Assembly (NCBI GenBank): GCA_050259035.1
Contig: JBLMZW010000193.1
Span: 1 to 50,712, forward strand
Reading direction: 5' to 3'
Origin: JBLMZW01 sp050259035
GTDB taxonomy: Bacteria; Bacillota; Syntrophomonadia; Syntrophomonadales; DTU052
Length of the DNA stretch: 50,712 nucleotides
Positions 15,811 to 24,323 of the stretch are shown here, piece after piece. The notes beneath the pieces were generated by a model. The model searched no databases, was not told where the DNA came from, and saw nothing but the letters and a program-made list of their open reading frames with translations. The number at the start of each line of letters is the position of its first letter. The first letter of the stretch is position 1. A program made the position numbers and the translations under genes.

Positions 15811-16296
15811 ATGTTTAGAAAAATGAGAAGAGCTAAGCAATTATTATCAGAAGAAGACACCGTAACTGTAATGGACAGATGCACAAATGGTGTTTTAGCG
15901 TGCTTAGGTGATGAAGATTATCCTTACGCAGTTCCGATTAGCTATGTCTATTTAAACAACAAAATCTATTTTCATTCAGCAAAAGCGGGACATAAAATCG
16001 ATGCAATTACAAAGAACCCCAAAGTATCTTTTTCAGTAATTGATGAAGACACAGTAGTAAGTGAAAAGTATACTGCTTATTTCCGTAGCGTTATTGCTTT
16101 TGGTAAAGCAAGAATTGTGGAAGACGACGAGAGGCTTGAAGCTTTTCAGGCGTTAGTTGACAAGTATTCAGGAGATCAACCTGAAGAAGCCAAACAAAAG
16201 GAAATAGCCGGATGTACAAAAGCTTATATTATTGCTATTGACGTCGAGCACATGACCGGTAAGGAAGCCATTGAATACGTCAACACTAAAAGATAA
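15811..16296 (+). CDS. Pyridoxamine 5'-phosphate oxidase family protein (NimA-like)
   Basis: 161 aa flavin-binding split-barrel protein. 'NGVLACLGDEDYPYAVPISY' near residues 28-47 and 'NKIYFHSAKAGHKIDAITKN' near 51-70 form the FMN site. 'KYTAYFRSVIAFGKARIVED' follows. Resembles the 5-nitroimidazole reductase (Nim)-like clade of PPOX proteins. Starts after GTGAGG. A nearby nitroreductase on the other strand gives a redox theme but the two are not in one operon. Confidence 0.88.
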   Translation: MFRKMRRAKQLLSEEDTVTVMDRCTNGVLACLGDEDYPYAVPISYVYLNNKIYFHSAKAGHKIDAITKNPKVSFSVIDEDTVVSEKYTAYFRSVIAFGKARIVEDDERLEAFQALVDKYSGDQPEEAKQKEIAGCTKAYIIAIDVEHMTGKEAIEYVNTKR

Positions 16297-16396
16297 TTAT
16301 CTTACAGGTAACATATATATCAAGCTGATTAGTCTTTGCATATATAACTCACGACTGTAGAACAGAGCGATGGTTAGTGCCCAAATAATGAAATTT

Positions 16397-17281
16397 TTAA
16401 ATCCAATTTACACTGGCCAGAGGACGCCTAATGCCACGGTGATAACGATAGCGTGGGTAGCCTAACATCATGGCGCTTACGACCTCGTGATCTTTCGGAA
16501 TTCCCAGCATATTTCTCAGTTCAGAAGTTTGATTAACCGCGGGGGGCAGCAGGCCGCTCACCGTAACTCCCAGACCCAACGCGTGGGCTGATAGAAAAGC
16601 ATAGGTTAATGCTATACAGGCATCGATTGTATGGCACTCCGCCAGTTTTTTAGCATGAAAGAACATCAATGCGGGAGCACCCCAGGTTATTTCATCACCA
16701 CCGGACTTCTTCATTACCGGTAAGCGTTTTTGCAGCAGTGGAATTGCATGATTTTTAATAGTTGAGAAATCTTCCGGGCTAGCCTCCCTTTTGATCGTAA
16801 AGCGAATCACCGGATTATTCATCCATCCCATCAGGTTTTCATAGAACCTGGTTACAACAGGGAGCATCCTGACAACTGTCGAACGATCTTGAACTACCGT
16901 GATATGGGTCTTATGTGGGGGGAACCCCATCGGAGCTTGAGCAGCCGCGTCAACTATTTTTTCCAGAAGCTCTTTAGGGACTGGCTCATCTTTAAAATTC
17001 CTTATGGAACGGCGGGTCTTAATAATATCGAATAAAACCGAATAGTCTGGCCTTTCCGCAGGCAGATCGAATAGATCATCATATGTAAGGCCGGAAACAG
17101 TTATAGAAGCTGTAGGGCAGACAGCCATACATTGCCCACATAACATACAGGTCTCGGATCTTATGGGATCACGGGAAGGGTATTCGCCCTTAACATAATC
17201 GATAGCTTTAGTTCCACAGATTGTAGCGCACATACCGCATTTTGAACAAGTTTCGTGATTAATGATCATACCTATCGACAT
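16397..17281 (-). CDS. Nitroreductase fused to an N-terminal 4Fe-4S ferredoxin domain
   Basis: 294 aa. Two 4Fe-4S motifs lie at residues 12-60 ('CSKCGMCATICG' and 'CMLCGQCMAVCP'), followed by an FMN nitroreductase domain: 'IIKTRRSIRNFKDEPVP' near residues 88-104 and 'AAAQAPMGFPPHKT' near 113-126. This layout is common in strict anaerobes and would let the enzyme take electrons from ferredoxin. The gene is 12 bases downstream of a TetR regulator on the same strand. The operon probably responds to a nitro or quinone-type compound. Confidence 0.93.
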   Translation of the reverse strand: MSIGMIINHETCSKCGMCATICGTKAIDYVKGEYPSRDPIRSETCMLCGQCMAVCPTASITVSGLTYDDLFDLPAERPDYSVLFDIIKTRRSIRNFKDEPVPKELLEKIVDAAAQAPMGFPPHKTHITVVQDRSTVVRMLPVVTRFYENLMGWMNNPVIRFTIKREASPEDFSTIKNHAIPLLQKRLPVMKKSGGDEITWGAPALMFFHAKKLAECHTIDACIALTYAFLSAHALGLGVTVSGLLPPAVNQTSELRNMLGIPKDHEVVSAMMLGYPRYRYHRGIRRPLASVNWI

Positions 17282-17293
17282 CTGTATACCTCC

Positions 17294-17890
17294 TCATGGT
17301 TTAGATAGCAGCAAAGAGTCTATGAATGTCTCTTGAAACCCTTTTATTGTGTCTTCTAAAGTAAAATGTTCATTTACCGCTAGATACCAGAGAACGCCAT
17401 CCAATGAGGATACGTAGGCCAGGGCGTGGGCACGCGGGTTATGAAGCCGCAAATCTCCCTCAGCAATACCACGGGCAAAAAGTCCTTCGAAAAAGACGGT
17501 ATATTGTTCCGTATATTCCCGATACATAACTGATAAATCGGGAGAAGCCATTACTTTAGTCATGGAAAGAAAAAAGAAGATAACGTTTTTAGGTCTCTCC
17601 ATCAGATAACGTAGATATTGATCTATGAAATGCCGCAGGCCATCAACCGCTCGTTCAAAAGTTGCACAACCGGCTATAAGGTCGTATATCGGATCAAACA
17701 GGACTCGGTTAGCAGCCAGGAGGATTTCATCCTTACTGCTGAAATGATGATATAATCCCCCTTTGGTAAGATTAGCCCGGCGTGCGATAGCCTCTATTGA
17801 TGTTTTTTCATACCCGTTATCCAGGAACTCGCTGATGGCAGCGTCCAATATGTCTGATACTCTTTTGTCTTTTGATTCTTTGTGGGTCAT
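17294..17890 (-). CDS. TetR/AcrR family transcriptional regulator
   Basis: 198 aa. N-terminal helix-turn-helix: 'ILDAAISEFLDNGYEKTSIE' then 'AIARRANLTKGGLYHHFSSK' and 'DEILLAANRVLF' (residues about 14-70). The C-terminal ligand domain is typical of TetR_C proteins. It overlaps nothing and is followed after 12 bases by the nitroreductase gene. An operator palindrome and a good promoter lie just upstream (17903-17956), so it most likely represses its own operon. Confidence 0.95.
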   Translation of the reverse strand: MTHKESKDKRVSDILDAAISEFLDNGYEKTSIEAIARRANLTKGGLYHHFSSKDEILLAANRVLFDPIYDLIAGCATFERAVDGLRHFIDQYLRYLMERPKNVIFFFLSMTKVMASPDLSVMYREYTEQYTVFFEGLFARGIAEGDLRLHNPRAHALAYVSSLDGVLWYLAVNEHFTLEDTIKGFQETFIDSLLLSKP

Positions 17891-17902
17891 AAATTAGCTC
17901 CT

Positions 17903-17925
17903 TACATTCCGACCGTCGGTATGTA
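17903..17925. promoter_or_regulatory. TetR operator palindrome
   Basis: Twenty-three-base palindrome with arms TACAT-CCGAC and GTCGG-ATGTA; only the centre and one symmetric pair (T/T) break symmetry. It contains the CCGAC-N-GTCGG core seen for many TetR regulators and lies immediately after the -10 box, 12 bases before the TetR start. Confidence 0.75.
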
Positions 17926-17926
17926 C

Positions 17927-17956
17927 AATATAACATTGTGATTATAAACGTGTCAA
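17927..17956 (-). promoter_or_regulatory. Sigma-A promoter of the TetR-nitroreductase operon
   Basis: Minus strand TTGACA (17956-17951), 18-base spacer, TATATT (17932-17927). The operator covers the expected transcription start. Confidence 0.65.
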
Positions 17957-18180
17957 TTTGGAATGTTAAATTCGCTCTGTTTGAATCTTTCGTTAAAGGT
18001 TGAGAATGAAAAGTCAGAAGGGGTCCACTTTTAATCAATATAGTAAGGATGCCCAGGGTGGGAAAGTGACGAAACAGTCAGGAAGAGTGGCCTATAGTTA
18101 AAGTATAACAGCTGTACTGCAGTCTTGCTGGCAACTGCAAGATATAGTATTTTATCCATAAGGAAAGATAGGAGGAGAAT
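17957..18180. other. Intergenic region upstream of serC
   Basis: About 220 bases with no gene. TGCAGT...ACTGCA (18119-18140) can form a short hairpin but has no T-run and no recognised riboswitch features. AGGAGGAG (18170-18177) is the serC site. Confidence 0.35.
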
Positions 18181-19314
18181 ATGTTGAGTAAGAAACCAGC
18201 TATTAAACCAAAGAATCCGTGTTTTTCATCCGGGCCATGTGCCAAGCATCCTGGTTTCACATTATGCAGATTAGATGAAACCCTTCTTGGCCGATCACAT
18301 CGCAGTACACCGGGGAAAGCCAGATTGCTCGAATCGATTAACAAGACGAAAGAGATATTAGGGATTCCCGACGATTATGTAGCAGGTATTGTACCTGCAT
18401 CAGATACTGGCGCAATCGAAATGGCTATGTGGAATCTACTGGGAGCCAGAGGTGTAGATGTAATCTATTTCGAATCGTTTGGCAAATCATGGGCGGATGA
18501 TATAAATAAAGAATTGAAGCTGCCCAATGTTAATATCCATTCGTCAGAATATGGATTCCTGCCGGATTTAACTCAGGTCAATTTCAACAATGATGTAGTG
18601 TTTACCTGGAATGGTACAACCAGTGGAGTAAAGATACCTAATGGGGAATTCATACCCGAAATTCGGGATGGGTTGACGATCTGTGATGCCACTTCTGCGG
18701 TTTTTGCTATGGACATCCCGTGGAGCAAGTTGGATGTGGTTACATTCTCCTGGCAAAAAGTTCTGGGGGGTGAGGCTGCACATGGGATGCTTGTATTATC
18801 CCCTAGGGCAGTAGAACGGCTTGAGAACTATAAACCCTCGTGGCCTTTACCGAAGATCTTCAGGCTGACCAAAGGAGGAAAGCTGCAATCAGAAATCTTT
18901 GAAGGTTCGACTATCAATACGCCATCCATGCTCTGTAATGAAGATTATCTGGACGCCCTTAATTGGGCCGAATCAGTTGGTGGACTTTCAGGTCTTATTA
19001 AGCGAAGCACAAATAATTTGCAGGTAATAGAAGAGTTTGTCGAGAAACACGAATGGATTCATTTCCTGGCTGCTGACAAAGAGATTCGGTCAAATACAAG
19101 TGTATGTCTCATTGTAAATCTATCATCCGATAAGGTAAAAAAACTCATATCACTAATGGCAAATGAGCAAGTGGCATATGACATCGCTTCCTATAGGGAT
19201 GCACCCGATGGTTTGCGTTTTTGGTGTGGCGCTACAGTGGAGGCGGATGATCTGAAAATCATGCTTCAGTGGCTGGAATGGGCCTACAATGAAGTAAGTT
19301 CGCTAGATCTATAA
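18181..19314 (+). CDS. serC: Phosphoserine aminotransferase, Methanosarcina/alphaproteobacterial type
   Basis: 377 aa class-V PLP aminotransferase converting 3-phosphohydroxypyruvate to phosphoserine. 'NPCFSSGPCAKHPGF' (residues 12-26), 'LLGRSHRSTPGKARLLE' (37-53), 'WNGTTSGVKIPNG' (142-154) and the PLP lysine in 'SWQKVLGGEAAHGMLVLSPR' (about 191-210) match the divergent SerC subgroup known from Methanosarcina and alphaproteobacteria rather than the usual Firmicutes SerC. That points to horizontal acquisition. It is not next to serA, so its role in serine synthesis here is inferred. Strong AGGAGGAG site. Confidence 0.88.
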   Translation: MLSKKPAIKPKNPCFSSGPCAKHPGFTLCRLDETLLGRSHRSTPGKARLLESINKTKEILGIPDDYVAGIVPASDTGAIEMAMWNLLGARGVDVIYFESFGKSWADDINKELKLPNVNIHSSEYGFLPDLTQVNFNNDVVFTWNGTTSGVKIPNGEFIPEIRDGLTICDATSAVFAMDIPWSKLDVVTFSWQKVLGGEAAHGMLVLSPRAVERLENYKPSWPLPKIFRLTKGGKLQSEIFEGSTINTPSMLCNEDYLDALNWAESVGGLSGLIKRSTNNLQVIEEFVEKHEWIHFLAADKEIRSNTSVCLIVNLSSDKVKKLISLMANEQVAYDIASYRDAPDGLRFWCGATVEADDLKIMLQWLEWAYNEVSSLDL

Positions 19315-19416
19315 TAGAAACTGTGTTGATAGAACTGAGATAGCTTCAATACCGGAACCAAAACGTTCTCCTGTAACGTTAAAGATTGATTTTTAGCATT
19401 GAAACGGAGCGTAAAA

Positions 19417-19920
19417 ATGAAAAAGCTAATAATCGTCAACGGTACAATGGGAGTTGGAAAGAGCACGGTATGCAAACAACTGCTAAAGATTTTAAAGCCG
19501 GGAGTTTGGTTGGATGGTGACTGGTGTTGGAACATGAACCCCTTTATTGTTTCTGAAGAAAACAAAGAGATGGTGCTCAATAACATCTGCTATCTACTCA
19601 AATCGTTTTTGAATAATGCCGGGTACGAGTATGTTATTTTCTGCTGGGTAATCCATCATGACGATATTTTCAATCGATTATTGATGCGGCTGCAAGGGTT
19701 GGAATTTGAACTTCACAAAATATCATTAATATGTTCCGACCGGGCATTGACAGCTCGGTTGCAAAACGATGTGGACGCAGGTATCCGTGATCATGATATT
19801 ATCGAAAAAAGCATTTCCAGATGTGCTTTATACCGTTCAATGGATACGGAAAAGATTGATGTGAGTGACATTACAGCGGAACAGGCAGCACTGGAAATTA
19901 AACAGCTTGTTCTCGACTGA
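19417..19920 (+). CDS. P-loop nucleotide kinase-like protein
   Basis: 167 aa from ATG 19417. Walker A 'IVNGTMGVGKSTVCKQLL' is at residues 5-22 and 'GVWLDGDWCWNMNPF' near 29-43 is a likely nucleotide/substrate region. The rest contains 'VIFCWVIHHDDIFNRLL'. It belongs to the broad AAA/shikimate-kinase-like P-loop group annotated as AAA family ATPase. Similar single genes in Bacillus and Clostridium have no known substrate. The upstream sequence contains TTGATAGAACTGAGATAG (19326-19343), related to the repeat tail seen after RlmD remnants. Confidence 0.8.
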   Translation: MKKLIIVNGTMGVGKSTVCKQLLKILKPGVWLDGDWCWNMNPFIVSEENKEMVLNNICYLLKSFLNNAGYEYVIFCWVIHHDDIFNRLLMRLQGLEFELHKISLICSDRALTARLQNDVDAGIRDHDIIEKSISRCALYRSMDTEKIDVSDITAEQAALEIKQLVLD

Positions 19921-20084
19921 TTATCCAATGGCTTCATAGAAGCCAAGATAGCTGGAAGTTACAAGTAACCGGTAAAATTAACTTGAACCGCGAAGGAGAA
20001 ATCCTCTATAAACTCGAAGTTAGAAATTTAAATATATTAGGGAATCCCGGAGTATCAGTAATTGTCTTGCTTGATAAGGAGTAA
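19917..20084 (+). pseudogene. Unidentified gene-tail fragment
   Basis: An open frame without start codon reads '...SWKLQVTGKINLNREGEI' then 'LYKLEVRNLNILGNPGVSVI' and ends with TAA 20082-20084. The composition is convincingly protein-like and beta-rich. It is probably the C-terminus of a gene whose front was lost, left between two intact genes. The stop overlaps an ATG of the next gene (TAATG), but the better-placed start is 20090. Confidence 0.45.
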
Positions 20085-20089
20085 TGCAG

Positions 20090-21853
20090 ATGACATCAGG
20101 GATATATCTTGATACCGGGAGCCTGTCTTCCGATATGTTTAGTACTCTCCAGCGCTATTACCGTAATTTAAATGTTGATCCGGAATATATAGAAGGCAAA
20201 TGGCGACAGTGGGAGCAAACGCCGGCATTAACCGTTTATATGGCCAGAAAGAACAACGAAGTTGTAGGGTGGTTAATATATAACCGGCATAAAAGTACTA
20301 TCGAAGAATTCCAGTTAACCGGCGATCATATTGAAGACGGCATTGAATCACAGATTGTCGATGCTTTAGTCAATAATGAAAACCTGATTGCGGCGGAAGT
20401 CCTCAGTATAGATAGAGATAAGTATCAATGGATGGTCGAGTATGGTTTCCGGCCCATCTCCTTTACTGCGGGCAATTTCTCTCAGATCAAACTCGAATTA
20501 AGCACGGCAGTACTTATTGAAAAACTAGATAAACTGAAATCCGCCCGAAGCTATTCTAAAACCGAGACCGTTTGCATAGAAAAGGTCCCGGCAACTCAAA
20601 CATACAGTGAGGTTAAAGATGGTCTGGCTAATCTTATAGCCAGGCTCGGCGGATTGGACAAGTTTGTTAAAAAAGGACAGTCAGTAGTCATAAAACCTAA
20701 CATAGTCAGTGATCATGGCTTAAAGGATGGCGTTTATACTGGAGGTGTCGTCACCGATATACGGCTGATAAAAGCGCTGGTTGAAATACTTCTGCCTGTG
20801 GCCGGGAAAGTTATAATTGCGGAAGGATCATCAATAAACCGCAGCGAGACAAGACATCAGTTTATGCACTACGGGTATGACAGCATTGTGAATCTTGATC
20901 CCGATAAAATAAGCCTGGTGGATCTTAACAACGACGAACTGGTAGAAAAGGCGGTGCCTGGAGCTAAACGCATGACTTCCAGGAAAATTCCCCTAACCCT
21001 GGACAAAGCCGACGTAATAATAAGTGTACCGGTAATGAAGACCCACTTTGCGGCCGTTGTATCACTTAGTATCAAAAACCTTCAGGGTGCGGTTCCTCCA
21101 CTTGAAAAGTACATGAGTCATTTCTTTGGTTTGTGGCAGAACCTGGTCAATATTAACCACATCATAAAACCTCAATTGATTATCATTGATGGACTGACTG
21201 GTCAGGAGGGTTTCGGCCCGCTTTCTGGTACGCCCAAACAAATGGATGTTTTAATCGGAGGAACTAACCCGGTTGCAGTTGATTCCGTTGCGATGAGAAT
21301 AATGGGTATCGCCCCCGTTACTTCTCCGCCGGTTCGTCTGGCCTACTTACAGGGATTAGGCCCGATTGAAGACGATAAAATTGAGATTATTGGACCGTCT
21401 ATCGATGAGGTGGCGAGTCCGTTCATACAACCTGAATTTAACCTTTCCAATGGACGCGATATTAATATTCATGTGGGTAACCCCTGTCAGGGATGCAGAG
21501 CTTATTTTCATTTCACTCTCAGCAAATTGCGTAGACCTGACCCCCGGGATAAAACCCGGCAGTTGATTGACAGACCATTTGAAAAAGCGGTTAATATTTT
21601 TCTGGGCCCGGAAACCCCATGTGAGATAAACCCGGATGAAACAAACATATTTATGGGAATATGCCAGCAGCATCATGCCCAGATGGGCAAGCATGTGCCG
21701 GGTTGTCCTCCTCATACTGAAGCTATAATTGAGTCCGTATTTGGTTTATTTCCGGATGTGCAAAAAGCAAAATACGCGGATAAAAACGAAGAATCACGTC
21801 TGGGTGAGATGTTACAGGAAATTCTTAATATGCCCCGGCGCAAAGAAGCTTAG
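20090..21853 (+). CDS. GNAT-like domain fused to DUF362 protein
   Basis: 587 aa. Residues 1-140 look like a degenerate GNAT domain ('YMARKNNEVVGWLIYNRH', 'EYGFRPISF'). Residues about 180-420 are a DUF362 domain ('VVIKPNIVSD', 'KVIIAEGSS', 'ADVIISVPVMKTH', 'SIKNLQGAVPP', 'IIDGLTGQEGFGPLSGTP', 'NPVAVDSVAMRIMGI'). The C-terminal 120 residues contain a cysteine/histidine cluster ('GNPCQGCRAY', 'GICQQHHAQMGKHVPGCPPH') that could bind metal or an iron-sulfur cluster. DUF362 proteins are common in anaerobes, and their function is unsettled. ATG 20090 is 8 bases after AAGGAG; ATG 20084 is too close. Confidence 0.85.
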   Translation: MTSGIYLDTGSLSSDMFSTLQRYYRNLNVDPEYIEGKWRQWEQTPALTVYMARKNNEVVGWLIYNRHKSTIEEFQLTGDHIEDGIESQIVDALVNNENLIAAEVLSIDRDKYQWMVEYGFRPISFTAGNFSQIKLELSTAVLIEKLDKLKSARSYSKTETVCIEKVPATQTYSEVKDGLANLIARLGGLDKFVKKGQSVVIKPNIVSDHGLKDGVYTGGVVTDIRLIKALVEILLPVAGKVIIAEGSSINRSETRHQFMHYGYDSIVNLDPDKISLVDLNNDELVEKAVPGAKRMTSRKIPLTLDKADVIISVPVMKTHFAAVVSLSIKNLQGAVPPLEKYMSHFFGLWQNLVNINHIIKPQLIIIDGLTGQEGFGPLSGTPKQMDVLIGGTNPVAVDSVAMRIMGIAPVTSPPVRLAYLQGLGPIEDDKIEIIGPSIDEVASPFIQPEFNLSNGRDINIHVGNPCQGCRAYFHFTLSKLRRPDPRDKTRQLIDRPFEKAVNIFLGPETPCEINPDETNIFMGICQQHHAQMGKHVPGCPPHTEAIIESVFGLFPDVQKAKYADKNEESRLGEMLQEILNMPRRKEA

Positions 21854-22187
21854 TTTGGAGAGCAAATGGGTCTCGATTTACCTTATCTTCGGTAAATTAG
21901 AAGGGTTTTTCAGTAGTCTATATCACGAAAATGGTGATCCCTTTATAAACGACCCCTTTAATCTAAGAGGGTACTATTACGCAACATCCCGTACTGATGG
22001 TTGATTTTGAATATTATCAGGCATACAATTAATTCAACATGTTATGAAGGCGGTGTCTGTTTGTCCATTGTTCTGTAAGGAACACGACAGTTGCATAAGC
22101 ATAAAGCAATGATGTAAGTTGCTTTTGTTTATTGTGCAATTTTGTTTCATACAGAACTATGTCAAACCGCATTTGATAGATAACGGT
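21854..22187. other. Intergenic, possible gene-tail fragment
   Basis: No intact gene. A frame at about 21890-22004 contains 'ENGDPFINDPFNLRGYYYAT' and ends at TGA; it has no start and no recognised family, so it may be another tail fragment. Confidence 0.3.
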
Positions 22188-22219
22188 TCGGGCATAGTGC
22201 TATACTATGCCCGATTTTT
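22188..22219 (+). terminator. Rho-independent terminator
   Basis: TCGGGCATAG and CTATGCCCGA pair perfectly around a 7-base loop, followed by TTTTT. It lies 335 bases after the DUF362 gene and just before the next gene. Confidence 0.85.
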
Positions 22220-22291
22220 CTGTATAAAAACGTGTTCCGAAACTGAGCTTATAGTTGAACCCCAATTACGTGATTGAAAGGAAGATTATTT

Positions 22292-23008
22292 ATGAAATAT
22301 GTACTATCTCAAAAATATAATATGGACTTTATAAAAGAAAACATTATGGGACCCAATCCCATAAAATTGGCAGAAGAATTACTTACACTCCATCCGATTT
22401 CGCAGAATTCCGTTGTGCTAGATCTTGGATGCGGCCGTGGTGTTACTTCAGTTTTTATGGCTAAGGAGTATGGGCTGCAAGTATTTGCTGCCGATTTATG
22501 GGTTTCGCCCACTGAAAACAAGAAGCGTTTCGATGAATTAAAGCTAACTGTCCAACAAATTATCCCTATCAAGGCGGAAGCACATGAATTGCCTTTCGCT
22601 GAAGAATTTTTCGATGCAGTTGTCAGCATAGATGCATATCACTACTTTGGATGTGATGAAGCATATCTCGGAAAGCATTTGCTTCCTCTCGTTAAGCACG
22701 GCGGATATCTTCTAATTGCCGTTCCCGGTTTGAAGAAAGATATCCATGGCAATTTACCCCCGGAAATGTTGTTATCATGGACAGAAAAGGACATTGATAC
22801 ACTTCACGACACAGGGTACTGGTTTAACATACTTAAAGCAACGGACGGAATGGAAATAATATCAGTATGTGAATTGGGAGGCTTTGATGAATGTTGGAAT
22901 GATTGGCTTGATTGTGATAATGAATATGCTATCGGAGACCGCCAATCTATGAATGCAGGGGCAGGTAAGTACATGAACTTTGTGGGGATGATATTACGAA
23001 GAAAATAA
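22292..23008 (+). CDS. Class I SAM-dependent methyltransferase
   Basis: 238 aa from ATG 22292, ten bases after AAAGGAAG. SAM motif I 'VVLDLGCGRGVTSVFMAKEY' is near residues 44-63. 'ELPFAEEFFDAVVSIDAYHY' near 99-118 holds motifs II/III, and 'GGYLLIAVPGLKKD' is near 138-151. It resembles small-molecule methyltransferases of Firmicutes with 'DAYHYFG' after motif II. Substrate unknown. Followed by an RlmD-tail remnant. Confidence 0.88.
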   Translation: MKYVLSQKYNMDFIKENIMGPNPIKLAEELLTLHPISQNSVVLDLGCGRGVTSVFMAKEYGLQVFAADLWVSPTENKKRFDELKLTVQQIIPIKAEAHELPFAEEFFDAVVSIDAYHYFGCDEAYLGKHLLPLVKHGGYLLIAVPGLKKDIHGNLPPEMLLSWTEKDIDTLHDTGYWFNILKATDGMEIISVCELGGFDECWNDWLDCDNEYAIGDRQSMNAGAGKYMNFVGMILRRK

Positions 23009-23049
23009 TACTTGCTTAAAATCCCGTATTTACGCGCAAAGTATAATAT

Positions 23050-23121
23050 ACAGCCCAACCCCAAGTGGAGACAGTGATTCTCCGCGAAAAGCAAAAAACG
23101 AAAGATAATGATATTGCTTAA
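23050..23121 (+). pseudogene. Remnant of RlmD/RumA C-terminus
   Basis: A startless frame encodes AQPQVETVILREKQ and ends at TAA 23119-23121. 'QVETVILREK' parallels the HVETVVLIERK remnants elsewhere in the window. It lies in the gap between the methyltransferase and the MoaE-like gene. Confidence 0.45.
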
Positions 23122-23168
23122 AAACCTTATGATGATATGGAATTGGTTAGTAAGGAGTGTATTGATTT

Positions 23169-23579
23169 ATGGTTAATGAAAAAATGAAAAAAGTACCGCC
23201 ATCTATCGATGAATGGCTCAAAGAAGCCAAAGCGGATCCAATGGCGTCACAGGAAGGGATGTTTTTAGTCCATAATGGCGTTGTGCGTCAGACACCGAAA
23301 GCCAAGGTTCGCCAGGGGGTTGATGATGGTTCGTTGGTAAAAAGAATGGAATTTGCTTATGATTCTGTGAAAGTCGATGCGGCGATTGCGGAAACTTATA
23401 AAATGGATGGCATCTTCTATGTTAGAGTATGGCTTAATGAAGGCTTGCTTGAGGTTGGTGATGATATAATGTATGTACTGATAGGCGGCGATATTAGGCC
23501 CCATGTTATAGATGCCCTGCAATTCCTGGTAGGTAAAATCAAGAACGAATGTGTTACGGAAATCGAGCAGAAATCATAA
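23169..23579 (+). CDS. MoaE-like protein (divergent)
   Basis: 136 aa. 'PSIDEWLKEAKADPMASQEG' near the N-terminus, 'MFLVHNGVVRQTPKAKVRQG' near residues 37-56, and 'FYVRVWLNEGLLEVGDDIMY' followed by 'ALQFLVGKIKNEC' match the plan of MoaE, the large subunit of molybdopterin synthase. It is the short divergent form found in clostridia. Catalytic lysines of classic MoaE near the C-terminus are not clearly conserved ('KIKNECVTEIEQK'). No MoaD or other moa gene is near, so involvement in molybdopterin synthesis is unproven. Confidence 0.65.
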   Translation: MVNEKMKKVPPSIDEWLKEAKADPMASQEGMFLVHNGVVRQTPKAKVRQGVDDGSLVKRMEFAYDSVKVDAAIAETYKMDGIFYVRVWLNEGLLEVGDDIMYVLIGGDIRPHVIDALQFLVGKIKNECVTEIEQKS

Positions 23580-23673
23580 TACAAGCTTAAAATCTAGCTT
23601 TGCCGTAGTTACAATATTATTAATAACCAACGTATGGGATTAGGAAAAGATAAAAATAGGAAAGGGCAATTAT

Positions 23674-24201
23674 ATGTTGGTTACAGTTAAACGCAAGGAT
23701 TTCGAAACATTGGATGATGCTTCGCTGATATGGATCTGTCTTGAACATATTATTCAACAGGTTCGAGGTAAGAACTTTATTGTAAAATCAGAGGTTTATT
23801 CTCATTTAAGTTCTGGACAAAGAGCGCTTTTAATGGTCCAGGTTCTGTATGGCCACACTTCCACCGGGGTTGAAGAATTCTATTCACATCTATCCTATTT
23901 GTTATCCAACCAGGCTGTCTGGTCACAACTTAAAAAAGGAATGCAGTATTTTGGAGATTATAATATGTTGCAGGTTCTAGAGAAGATGGAGGTAGTTTAT
24001 AAGAGCCTTAAAACGGAGGAATTTAAGGAAAGTGCAGAACAGCATAATGTTTTGATCGCTGGTATGGATAAAAATGATGAATTATATGCAACAATAAGTC
24101 TTCTTAATAAATCACTAAGTGATATTCTTCCATCAACAATTACGTTGGTCGCTACATATATCCATAATAATGCAGATGAGTTCGTGCAGCTTATTGATTA
24201 A
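23674..24201 (+). CDS. Conserved helical protein, possibly DMP19/DUF4375-like
   Basis: 175 aa, all-alpha. 'LSSGQRALLMVQVLYGHTST' and 'GVEEFYSHLSYLLSNQAVWS' then 'QLKKGMQYFGDYNMLQVLEK' recall the 'G-ttt-EFY... al...iGa...l..ile' plan of DMP19/DUF4375 proteins, but the match is from memory and weak. No catalytic motif. Follows the MoaE-like gene by 94 bases. Confidence 0.55.
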   Translation: MLVTVKRKDFETLDDASLIWICLEHIIQQVRGKNFIVKSEVYSHLSSGQRALLMVQVLYGHTSTGVEEFYSHLSYLLSNQAVWSQLKKGMQYFGDYNMLQVLEKMEVVYKSLKTEEFKESAEQHNVLIAGMDKNDELYATISLLNKSLSDILPSTITLVATYIHNNADEFVQLID

Positions 24202-24323
24202 CTATTATAAGTTGACCCACTCCATGACAAAATGCCGCAGGGTGGCATTGCAGTTCATGTAATCTTTTAAGCCGTCGAATCGTAGTTAAATACGGTAGTA
24301 TTTACAGAAAGGAAGGTGTTGAA

